DNA of 64,000 bases from Limonium bicolor (taxonomy: Eukaryota; Streptophyta; Magnoliopsida; Caryophyllales; Plumbaginaceae). Positions within the stretch are counted from its first letter, which is position 1. Each line of letters starts with the position of its first letter. Below are positions 1-9,449 of the stretch, in pieces. Below the pieces are notes generated by a model. The model worked only from the letters and a program-made list of their open reading frames with translations. It was not told the origin of the DNA and searched no databases. The DNA lies in assembly GCA_023374045.1 (NCBI GenBank), contig CM041776.1:479745375-479809374 (forward strand). Direction: 5' to 3'. A program made the translations under genes and the position numbers.

Positions 1-2250
1 TGTGTAAAAATATATATATATTTTCCTTAGTTTAATTAAAAATATTAACTCCCATATAGTATAATAAAAAAACGTAAAAATAATTAAATTCCTTGATTTA
101 CATAAGTTTCTACTTAAATAAGTATATATATACATATATGTAAATAATTTCACTTCTCTTAAAAGCTAATACCAAAACATTTATAAACTTACTGTTATAA
201 AATGTTAATTTAGTGTTCCATATTTTTCCCAGCTTAAAAAGTTTATTAACAAACCATACTTTAATTTTGGTTACATTAAAAACCATATATTATAAGTTAT
301 TCTTATGAAAAACTCATAAACACAATTTTTAAAACCTTTTACCATTGCCCAAAAATTCCCAAATTTAATATACAGTAACCATAACATTTTAGACATATTA
401 TAAAATTTTTATTTCATAAAAATATCTTTTTAATTTAGCCAAATAATTCCAGAAAACCCGTAACTTACAAAAATCATAACTTATGTTTAAAAACTCCAAA
501 ACCATAATAATTTACATCAAAATAAACTAGATTTAATAAGGAATCTATGGTTAAAATTTCAAGTCAAAATACCTTCGGGAAGGTATTTAAATTAACTCAA
601 CAAGTTAGGGTTATTTACTGGAATTTATAAAACTTTAATAAACTTAAATCTGAAACGTTTTAATCTCGGCCGTCCAGATCTTTTAACCTCGATCCGACGG
701 ACCCTGAACTCCCAGTTCATCCGCGAGCAACACTACCTAGTCGAGTACTAAATCGACATTATCTCACAATCTACAGAACCAAATTGAGTGATTCTTGTTT
801 CTACGGTTTCGAAATCAAATTCCGGTTCTAATGATACTAATTTCGCTAGCTATAATGCAGGATTAATCAGTTTTCGAATTCGGTTTCGAAGTTAGGGTTC
901 TTAAGGGTTTCTGAATTCGAATTGTCAAATTCATTCAATCTACTGCGTAATTGATGCAATTGAAACATGTTTTTGACCGACAATGTAATGTAGATTAGCA
1001 AGGTTGAAGGAATTTGAAGAAAACTTACCGGAATTGCTCGAATCGAAGGGATTTGTTTTCGGTTTCTGAAAAAACGCCCCCTTTACAAACCGATTGAGTA
1101 GCCTACTTTGCAACACTATAATTTTCAGTATAGAATGAGTTAGAACTAGTTCTTGGGCTTAATCTAAAGAAGAAACTTAGCTCTACACAATGATAGCAAG
1201 AACTCGCCCTAACTTGCACTACACAGAAAGAAATCGAAGCTAGAAGAAGTTGCGAGTTTACCTTGCGTTTTCTGGAAAGAAAACTATGATTTTATGTGGT
1301 GGCGAAACCGAACTTTAGACACCTTGTTCTTCCAAACGGTTGGGAATTGGCTTAGGTCATCAACATGAAAGTTTTATAGGGATTAGAGCTCTTCAAAACG
1401 AGCTAAAGAACATGAAATTTGGATGAGAAACGAAGAAGTTATGGCTAGACGAATTACCTGATTCGAAGGGAAAAACTGGAAACTGCAGTTACGGTTTTGC
1501 AGGGTGGCAACTTTGGCTCGAATTTCCGGTTGATTTAGAACGAGTTAGGGTTTGTGTGAGTTATAGTTGTTTAGAGGAAGTGTAGGAGAAGGCAACAAAG
1601 AAGACGACACTCAAAAATTCCATAAGATGAGAAAGTTATGAAGGTCACAAGATAGGGCAAAGTCTGGTTTCTGTTACCGGAATTATAGGAGATAAAATTG
1701 ACTAAGTGTTGGGGCGCGATTACCGAGGCGCGCGATGAGTCAGCAAAGCTGCCACATCAGCATTTTTTTCAAAATTTTGGCTCTAAACTTCATTTGATCA
1801 TAACTTTGGCTAGGATGATCCGTTTTTGACGTTCTTTTTATCGATCTTCATGGTTTTCCATAACCTATTTATTGGCATAGATTTCATGGCCTGTTTTGAC
1901 CATTCTCAAAAAGTCAACCCTAGCAAGGCTTAAAAGGCTTTAGGGTTTCTAGAATTTTATATTGACTTTTATGTTTCAAAACAATGTTCCAACACTTCCT
2001 AAAATCCTTATAATATACTTGGAGTGTTTATAAATTTTCCCAAGATTTATTGACTTATAAATCTTATTATTAAATCCATACTATATAATAATATATATAA
2101 TAATTAAATATTTTATTGTATTCTTAAGGGTTAAATAGGAGAAATCCCCTAAATAAATTTCATAATTCCATATAAATATTTAATATTTAATATTATTATT
2201 TAAGATTTAATAAAAGAAATCCCCTAAATTAATTTAAATTAATTTAGGGG
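1..2250. other. AT-rich non-coding DNA, probably old LTR-derived sequence
   Basis: No coding region is supported here. About 1-640 is very AT-rich. About 660-1760 is more balanced and contains phrases resembling the LTRs elsewhere in the window, for example a reverse-strand stretch near 1380-1450 like the AACTTCTTCG...GAGCTC...TTTTGA stretch at 17110-17135. About 1980-2250 is again AT-rich. An origin in a minus-strand gypsy LTR is inferred from style only: I found no paired LTR, primer-binding site or target duplication. The block stops where the first PMD exon begins, so it may be an insertion into that gene. Confidence 0.4.
2221..2250. repeat. Perfect 30-bp palindrome
   Basis: The 30 bases read identically on both strands (15-bp arms, CCCCTAAATTAATTT and its complement, with no spacer). 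The palindrome lies directly against the first recognisable PMD codons, at the boundary between the AT-rich block and the gene. A related CCCCTAAAT half-site occurs near 2145. Confidence 0.8.
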
Positions 2251-3062
2251 TATTTCATTCATTGGAGAACTACCGCAAGCATCTAGATGCTCTAACAACA
2301 AGAAATGTAAGTGGTACAACAATTTTAATTTGTATTATTTACATTATTATTTATTATTGATGCTTACGTTTCCCTGTGATCCAATGTAGATTAATTGGTT
2401 GCCCTACGGTCGCGAGAAGGTGAATGAGAACAGAGGTCGCACTTGGTACAGGGATACCTTACAGTACATGAGTGTGAATGAGCCATATATGCCGGAGCGT
2501 TGTCTCCGTCAATTTGGGTACGTTCAGTGTATCCCACCTCCTTCTATTAGACCGAACATTAGATCCAAAAAAAGAAGGAGAAAGGGATCCCCTATAAATG
2601 TGTGTACCCCCCATGTATAGTGTTTGGACACACCATGTGAGTGTGGTCCTGCTCTGGGGTTCACTAAGACACGGGCGGCGCTGCATGCATGTGACGGAGA
2701 TTACCTGGATTGGTATGTCAAACACACCCATCCAAAGATCCTGAATCCTGACAGGTACAACAACACCTTCGTTCATCGGCCGGATCCCGCCTTAGTAAGC
2801 TGATCTCTTCCTTTGTATAATTTCAGTTGATTATAGCATTTTATGAATGCTAGGCTAACTTTATAATAATATGTTACAGCTCATAAGTGAGACAACTGAG
2901 GTTGGTAGGCCTTACTTTCCTGGGAACTATAGCTGGAACTGGTGTTACTACCGTGAGGAGATGCCAGACGAGGAACCGAGGCAAACTGAACAAGGGATAG
3001 ATGAGGTCTTCAGTACCTTATCTATATGGGATTCATACTATCACCAGTACGGTATGCCATAG
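2251..3062 (+). pseudogene. Plant mobile domain (PMD) protein, C-terminal exons, one in-frame stop
   Basis: PMD (MAIL1/MAIN-type) proteins are plant nuclear proteins with relatives inside Ty3 and Mutator-like elements. Three exons can be read. Exon 1 (about 2251-2306) carries YRKHLDAL and ends at a GTAAGT donor. An 83-bp intron ends at TAG, 2389. Exon 2 (2390-2794) begins INWLPYG and contains LRQFGYVQCIPPP, the family's RQFGYxQxIP signature, then GDYLDWYVKHTHP. An 85-bp intron (2795-2879, GTAAGC to CAG) leads to exon 3 (2880-3062), which ends in TAG. All junctions are phase 0. A TAG at 2618-2620 lies inside exon 2, and the same frame continues past it with PMD-like sequence, so this is a nonsense-disrupted copy. 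The N-terminal part of the domain is absent and is replaced by AT-rich DNA. Assignment to the family is good; any function is doubtful. Confidence 0.72.
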
Positions 3063-4139
3063 TTTAAGGTTTTACGTTTTTATTGTTTTAAGATACAGTA
3101 TGGATGGTGTGTTAACTTTTTACATTTGCTTGACTAAACTGTTTGTAGTTATAATTGTTCACCTTTCTCCACCCCTTCTTGTTTTTCTTTCGCTGCTCCT
3201 TCTTCTCCCATTGTACCATCTTTGTTGTTCTTCTTCATTTTCGTGCGATTAGAACTTAAACCAGAAGAAAACATACTGATTGAATCAATCTTTCTCTTCA
3301 TATAATCTATTTGTAATGACATCCTGATTGTGCTCATTTTTCATCAGTTTCCTTCGCATCTTCTTCACAAACTTCCTACTGACATCAAGCTCCCTCAATC
3401 TCTTCCTACGATATAGTGAGAGTGACGATTATTTTTTTTGAGCATTCCTGAAATAAAATGATTAGAAAGATGAGATGATTTTTTTAGCAAGATGGCCAAT
3501 GTGCTGCACTAGAAGACTATTTATGACATTGTAATACTCCTCATTAGGGAGTAATTCAGTGTTGGACCTCTGTTTCTTCAACGTTGGCTACTATTTATGA
3601 CATTCTAATGCTCCTCGCTAGGGAGTAATTCAGTGTTGGACCTCTGTTTCTTCAGCTTTGGCTTGGATGTACAAAAGAAGTTATAAATCCAGAAAAGTAT
3701 AACAACACGATTAAGATCCATTACAACACGAGTGAATCCCAGTCTTCCTAGTTGTCCTCTTAATTTAGTAATACGGTATATGTTGATGACATGAAACCGA
3801 AGAACGCAACATGAAACCAAAGAACGCTATATGTTGAGCCATTCTACCAAGCGAAATAAACCCAATGTTTACGTCATGAGAACTGAATATCCACATGTAG
3901 AAATTCCTAACAAATGTCCTATAATTCAAACCCCATACATCAGAGAATCGGAAGATAGGGTTCATTCTGAGCAGCAGTATTTAAATGCTTTGTTGATCCT
4001 AAGTTACATTGTTTGTGAGGAAATGGTCATGATTATTACTTCTTTTACGTAAAAATATATTTTGATTTGTATGAGAGGTTTCTTAGATCCCAAAATCACT
4101 CAACTATATGACCAAATATTGGAAATACAAAATGCCAAA
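3063..4139. other. 3' flank of the PMD copy, no gene seen
   Basis: AT-rich non-coding sequence. Short open frames overlap on both strands without recognisable domains. Apart from the 74-bp tandem duplication at 3516-3663 I see nothing in it. Confidence 0.6.
3516..3663. repeat. 74-bp tandem duplication
   Basis: Two adjacent copies begin ACTATTTATGACATT and share GGGAGTAATTCAGTGTTG at positions exactly 74 bp apart (3551 and 3625 for GTAATTC). They differ at only a few positions, so the duplication is fairly recent. Confidence 0.85.
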
Positions 4140-4502
4140 ACTCATGTCAAATTAAGACACTAATTGAGCGCACTCGTGACAAATTAAATCACTAATTGAG
4201 CCAGATCGTGATTTAATTTGACATGAGTGAGCTCAATTAGTGTCTTAATTTGACACGAGTGAGCTCAATTAGTGTCTTAATTTGACACGAGTGAGCTCAA
4301 TTAGTGTCTTAATTTGACACTATTGAGCTTAATTAGGGTCTTAATTTGACACAAGTGAGCTCAATTAGTGTCTTAATTTGACACGAGTGAGCTCAATTAG
4401 TGTCTTAATTTGACACGAATGAGCTCAATTAGTGTCTTAATTTGACACGAGTGAGCTCAATTAGTGTCTTAATTTGACACGAGTGAGCTCAATTAGTGTC
4501 TT
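4140..4502. repeat. 32-bp tandem array with an inverted head
   Basis: Nine direct units start GAGCTCAATTAGTGTC at 4229, 4261, 4293, 4325 (degenerate), 4357, 4389, 4421, 4453 and 4485, spaced exactly 32 bp. Before them, about 4140-4203, lie two units in the opposite orientation (AAGACACTAATTGAGC). The transcript could fold into a long hairpin. The array runs into a TG microsatellite. Confidence 0.92.
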
Positions 4503-4504
4503 CA

Positions 4505-4524
4505 TGTGTGTGTGTGTGTGTGTG
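4505..4524. repeat. (TG)10 microsatellite
   Basis: Ten uninterrupted TG dinucleotides directly after the last 32-bp unit. Confidence 0.95.
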
Positions 4525-4625
4525 TAAATTGCTTATTTTTAAAAGGGATGACAAGCATGTACATTATTACACAGCTACTGCATTCTGGTATACCAACCCA
4601 TAAGATTCCTTATAGGACTACAGAA

Positions 4626-4885
4626 GGTACGCAATGACATTTCAATTTTATGGGGAATACAAGTGTGTACCTTCTTACATGGCTATTTAGCTTCAGCATT
4701 ACATGTAAGGACACAATCACTATTAGACATGATCACACAAAACCACCATGTAAGGACTATACAAGGTACGAAATGACATTTCACAATTTTATGGGGAATA
4801 CATGTAAGGACACAGTCACTATTAGCTTCAGCATCAACTTTAAGGACAGAGTCACTATCAGACACAAGCACAATGTTTTAAGCAA
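4626..4885. repeat. Imperfect duplicated block upstream of a TATA box
   Basis: The phrase GGTACGNAATGACATTTCA with TTTTATGGGGAATACA occurs near 4626 and 4765. CATGTAAGGACACA(A/G)TCAC followed by TATTAG occurs near 4703 and 4801, with shorter relatives at 4748 and 4841. The block lies 30-280 bp upstream of a TATA motif and may be duplicated promoter DNA; that role is inference. Confidence 0.6.
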
Positions 4886-4908
4886 AAATCTGGAGCTTGT
4901 GCTTTTTC

Positions 4909-4915
4909 TATAAAA
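4909..4915 (+). promoter_or_regulatory. Candidate TATA box for the small frame at 4998
   Basis: TATAAAA in a C/T-rich context, about 83 bp before an ATG. The leader between them is A/C-rich, free of upstream ATGs and typical of a plant 5' UTR. No cap-site evidence is available. Confidence 0.45.
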
Positions 4916-4997
4916 GGAGTAGATTTGCTACTGATTCTTTACAATTCATATTTCCACACCACCAACTCCTTCAAATTCACAACCCATTCACATTATC

Positions 4998-5168
4998 ATG
5001 AGTCACTCATCAAATTCTAAAAACACTTCTAATATCATATGGGAGCATGAATCCCTTTCTGATACAGAAGAGAGCGATATTTCAATGGTGGAGAATGAAT
5101 CACTCCACAACCAGGAACTCTACCACCAAGACGAATCTATTGAAAGTAATGACTGGGTGGGTGTATGA
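4998..5168 (+). CDS. Small acidic WExESL-repeat protein, probably decayed
   Basis: I do not recognise this gene. The frame starts at the first ATG after the TATA box and A/C-rich leader and encodes 56 residues, rich in Ser, Glu, Asp and Asn, including IIWEHESLSDTEESD near residues 13-27. Two more copies of the motif follow downstream: LWEVESLPDSYED in the +1 frame before 5241, and FWELESLSNSY back in the first frame, ending at a TAA near 5310. The intact ancestor was therefore probably a longer protein with at least three WExESL units, later broken by small indels. There is no signal peptide or membrane segment. It could equally be a chance frame in a duplicated promoter-rich block; the repeated motif at protein level is the main argument for coding. 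Confidence 0.35.
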   Translation: MSHSSNSKNTSNIIWEHESLSDTEESDISMVENESLHNQELYHQDESIESNDWVGV

Positions 5169-5310
5169 GAGTTCAATACTGTGGGAAGTAGAATCACTCC
5201 CAGATTCATATGAAGACACAATAATTTTTCAATGGAGTTAGTTGCAAGCAATGAAGAGTGTGACAATTCCATTTTTTGGGAACTCGAATCACTCTCCAAT
5301 TCATATTAAG

Positions 5311-5837
5311 TCGAGAGTGATGAGTCAGTTGGTAGTAATGATGATTGATAATATCTTTTATGTTTTTTCCCTAAAGATGTCTTTACATCAAATGTCATCT
5401 TGTAGTATGTTATGCAACTTAGTTGTGATTCAAGATGTTCAATGAAAGTTGTTTCAAATGTCTATTTGCATTATTCAATGAAAAAATATCATCATAATAC
5501 AATCCAACGGAAAGTTTCGATAGAAAAAAAACTTTGTACTACATGTTAGTAAATATGAAATGACTGTAAAAACTGCTACAGATATCAATTTTTATTTTCT
5601 TGAACAAAAACGGGCGCCCCAACACATTGCAATGAATTCTGATAGTTTGGCCAAAAAAAAAAATTGTACTGCACTTAGTAAAATCACTATTAATCAAGTA
5701 TAAACTTCTTTAATTAAATAACAAGTGGATGTCAATTAATGAAAAAAGCTGCACCGACACTTTGTTACATGTTTACAATGTTAAAATGATTTAAAAAATT
5801 TTATACTGCGGTGATTAGTAATTTTGTACTGCGAATA
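5311..5837. other. Non-coding AT-rich DNA, nothing recognised
   Basis: No domain, repeat array or element end was found. It replaces the missing left part of the LARD-1 5' LTR. Confidence 0.5.
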
Positions 5838-7533
5838 ACAACCCAGTACGACTTTTTAGACCGTATGATTATGCCTCAGATTTTTATTTAATTTTTTTTC
5901 TGGTATTCAAGTGCTGAGTGGATTTATAAGTCATTCAATTTGATCTTGGTGCAGAGTTTACTTAAAATTATTATTATACTTTGATTACTTCTTTAAAGCG
6001 TTTTGAAATTATTTGCACTATTCATTACTCCCGCTACATCTAGCATTTTAAACGATAATTTTCTTAAAGCTTCCGCAAAGTATAAATTGTACAACCGGTT
6101 GCTCATATCTTTGTTTTTTTCCTACGATTGCTATCCATATGTTATTGTCAATTTATTACGTCCATATATCATTTTGAATCGAGTTTAAGGTATATTAATT
6201 TAAAAGCTGTCGCTGGACGCATAGTGTGTTTTATTAATTTTATCATGGTTGTTTTAGATGCAGACAAATCATTGTGTATATTTAAGTACATCTAAGCTAA
6301 TCTAATTTTCAGTAAATAATATAATTTGTTTATGCAAATGCACTCACCTACGGGAGAATATTATTTCGTTCACCTCTGAATATGGCTTTGATCAAGATTT
6401 TCATTTTTATATAAAATTACAACTTATAACAGTATATATGATTTTATGTTGAGTGTTATATATATATTTTGATTTTGGACATAATCATTATAGCTTTATG
6501 AGCCGTGGATGACTGGGTCGAGTTGTCCCGTAGCGCGCTATGTAAAACGCCATTCTGTATCTGTATCACTGGCATCCCCCGTTCTGTTATCTAGAGTCGA
6601 CGGACTCATTCTGTATCTGGAGTCGACGGACTCATTCTGTTACCTAAGGTCTTCAGACCCGTTATGTTATCTTCTGACCTATTCTGTATGCTCTGAACTA
6701 GGGTGCCTTTAAAACTATGTTTTTGATAACGTTTTGATGCGTATAAGATTCTGATTTGCTTCTGTTTAGCTTTGAGTGTCGGCAGCTTCTGACATGAGAC
6801 CCTGCTTTGTGCTTTATCTCATTCTGTGAGTGTGGCTTCAGCTTCGTTTTGTCTCCTCTGTTTTGTCAACCTTGGTTTATGGTTTCCGTTTTGCAAAGAT
6901 TAGATTTGTATTGCAATTGAGCTTTGTAAGGAAACTATGCTTATGTTTTGTTTCCTTCTTCAGATAGTCTATACATGACTTACGATTTATGAAAAGCCTT
7001 ATGGTTTCTATAAAAGTTCTCCATTGTTATGTTAACTTTGCGACCTCTGTTTCACTCTGCTTTGTATTTGACTTCGTATCATTTTGAGGTGCTTCCATTT
7101 GATTTTGATTCTGAATCTGATTTGCTAACTTATATCTATATAAGCTATGTTCTGTAAAAATGTTTAGAGCATGCTTATGCTGATGAAGTTTATCACTTAC
7201 TGAGCTGTGGTTTACTCACTCCTATTCATTTAACATTTTGTAGGTTTTAGCTCTATTTGAAGGCTTCCACTTCTGTTTCTGCTTTTAGTTTTGCTGCGTG
7301 AGCTTTGTAATCATTTTTGGCTTCGTAGCCTTTGTATTTATTTTAGGCTTCTCCTTTGTAATTATTTTGGCTTCTGCTTTGTAATTTGTGAGACCAGTTG
7401 TAATCGTTATTTATGTAATAGAAGAGCATTTGTATCTGTTTGGGACTCGTCAGAGAGTAGCCTTGCATGTCTTAGGTAGTAAGCGTGCGGCGTGTGACGG
7501 TCTCAGAACCAAGGTGGTTTTGGGGTCGTTACA
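5838..7533 (+). repeat. LARD-1 5' LTR, 3' half only
   Basis: Aligns over its whole length to about 11300-12992 with scattered substitutions and indels. The matching 5' 1.85 kb of the LTR (equivalent of 9450-11300) is missing and unrelated sequence adjoins. Confidence 0.85.
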
Positions 7534-7538
7534 TTTAG

Positions 7539-7554
7539 TGGTATCAGAGCCAGG
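7539..7554 (+). other. Primer-binding site, initiator tRNA-Met type (LARD-1)
   Basis: TGGTATCAGAGCC starts five bases after the LTR's terminal ACA. This is the standard plant retrotransposon site complementary to the 3' end of initiator tRNA-Met. Confidence 0.9.
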
Positions 7555-7646
7555 TTTAGTTTTCGTTGGGTTTGTGGGTGTCTACATGTCTACGCTTCCG
7601 TGTCTTTGCCTCACTAGTACAAAAAAGGTCTATTTCGGCGCCCTTA

Positions 7647-7873
7647 TTTCGGCGGTTGTAAGAACAACCGCCGAAATAGGGGTCTGAAAATTTTGTATCT
7701 AAAAAAAGACACCTATTTCGGCGGTTGTTAGCTAGGAACCGCCGAAATAGGGTCAAAAGATACCTATTTCGGCGGTTCCTAGCTAACAACCGCCGAAATA
7801 GGGTCGCTGAAAATTCCGTGTTTAAAGAATGACACCTATTTCGGCGTTTTTAGCTAGGAACCGCCGAAATAGG
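7647..7873. repeat. CACTA left subterminal hairpin array
   Basis: Four inverted-repeat cassettes of CTATTTCGGCGGTT / AACCGCCGAAATAG type, at about 7647-7680, 7711-7752, 7763-7804 and 7833-7873, with short loops (often TAGCTAG). Subterminal arrays are where CACTA transposases bind; that role is family knowledge. Confidence 0.85.
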
Positions 7874-7989
7874 TCAATTTCCCAGTTCTATTTTCGCATT
7901 CCCGGTTTTTTTAGTCAAAATTTTGAATTCCGCCCCTCTAAATTCTTTTTCCAGCCTTTCACTTCTCCCTCTCTCTTCATTATCTTTAC

Positions 7990-8500
7990 GCACTGTAATT
8001 TTGCAACCCTCTGCGCCTCCTCCTTCATTTTCTTCTTGTGTCTGCTCCTCGAATTGCTAAATCTCGCTCACCAGATTGAAGACAGGGTAGAAGCTGTTCA
8101 TTCCAAAATCGGTAATATACTTGAACTTATATTTTTCTCTCAGGAAAACAAGGAACATACATGCTCACATATTTTCATTCTCTGCGCCTCTATTCATTCT
8201 CTTGCCTTTCATGGTAATTTTTGGAACCCCTAACTGGCGAGCAACAACATGCTCTACGCCTCACATAAATTATGCAACCATAACAGGCGAACAAGGAATC
8301 AAACATGCTCTGTGCCTCTATTCATTCTCCGAGCCCTCACGGTAATTTTTGCAACCCTAACTGCGCCTCTATTCATGCTCTGCGCCTTATTCATTCTCTA
8401 CGCCAGCAATCTCTTGAATCACGGTAATTTACAAGGCGAACAAGGAGCATACATGTTCTTGCCTCTATTCATTATCATCTTGTGCCTGCGCCTCAGTTGA
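7990..8500. repeat. Degenerate minisatellite inside the CACTA element
   Basis: Recurring phrases GCCTCTATTCATTCTC, CACGGTAATTT, GCAACCCTAACT and GGCGAACAAGGA appear in the same order several times. The reverse complement of the same order makes up the 60.35-61.31 kb array. Confidence 0.6.
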
Positions 8501-8578
8501 ATCACTGGAACTGCTGCATCTCGTGAGCGAGAGGTTGAAGACGAGGCAGTAGTATCGATTTTTATTTTAAAAAATAGA

Positions 8579-8805
8579 CCTATTTTGGCGGTTGTTAGCT
8601 AGGAACCGCCGAAATAGGTGTGTGTTTTTTTTTAAAAAATAGACCTATTTCGGCGGTTGTTAGCTAGGAACCGCCGAAATAGGTGTGTGTTTTTTTGTTC
8701 TAAAACGTGCCTATTTCGGCGGTTCTTAGCTAACAACCGCCGAGATAGGGTCGCACACCTATTTCGGCGCACCCCATTTCGGCGGTTCAGAACCGCCGAA
8801 ATAGG
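8579..8805. repeat. CACTA right subterminal hairpin array
   Basis: Four more cassettes of the same stem at about 8579-8620, 8643-8684, 8710-8751 and 8776-8805. The first has TTTTGG in place of TTTCGG and the third has one AGATAG variant. Confidence 0.85.
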
Positions 8806-8848
8806 CCCAAAACAACCGTCGAAATAGGCCTTATTTGTACTAGTGCCT

Positions 8849-9449
8849 GTTATATGGTATGTGTTGACTGTTGCGTGATTTGTCTGCTATCTGGTGTATG
8901 TTATGTGTGTCTGCTCTATGGTTGTCCGCGATCAGAGTAGCGCAGCGTAGTGTTTGTTTGTGTGTATTCTGAGTTTTGAGTGTGAGTCTAAGGGAGTCGG
9001 GTCCTTTGGGAAAGGATGCCGAATGTGAGTTTCAGTTTTGAGCTTCACTGATGTGTTTGTGTTGTGTGTTAGTCATATGTGTTGGTTTGGGCTGTGTGAT
9101 GTGAGCGAGAGGTGTGCTTGGTTCTTTGGATGAGAACGTCTTCCAAGAGTTGAGAGTTGTCTGGCTTTTAGGCTGAGCCCTTAGAAGTTTCTGCTACGTT
9201 CTTCTGTCCGTCAGCAGCGAGTTTGAGTGTTGTTCCTGTTCCTTCAGGCTTAGCCTTTAATAATCTTCTACTTCGTTTCTTCTGTCAGTTTTGAGAGTTA
9301 GCTTTTTGTGAGTTTCGAGCTTCTGAGAGGTGTGAGGTTCCTTCCGTGTGTATTCGTGTTTGTAGTATTCTGGCACTGGAAGTGCATTTGTTCGTATTCT
9401 GAGTTTCATTGCATTTCGAGGACAAAATTCTTTTTAAGGAGGGGTATAA
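8849..9449 (+). other. LARD-1 interior, right part, and polypurine tract
   Basis: Non-coding and homologous to the LARD-2 interior, including the shared phrase ATCAGAGTAGCGCAGCG. It holds only two to three degenerate copies of the roughly 100-120-bp unit that is expanded in LARD-2. The polypurine tract AAGGAGGGGTA lies at 9436-9446, just before the 3' LTR. Confidence 0.7.

Larger units (their letters stand above)
7612..8845. mobile_element. Non-autonomous CACTA (En/Spm) transposon, 1,234 bp
   Basis: The ends are CACTAGTACAAA and TTTGTACTAGTG. The terminal inverted repeats are about 28 bp with a few mismatches. A 3-bp target duplication, CCT, flanks them (7609-7611 and 8846-8848). The homologous uninterrupted site survives in LARD-2 near 18585-18595 (CTTTGCCTGCTATC), which confirms the boundaries. 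There is no transposase frame. Both subterminal regions carry arrays of the CCTATTTCGGCGGTT hairpin. The middle (about 7990-8500) holds degenerate copies of a repeat also found at 60.3-61.3 kb. Confidence 0.93.
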
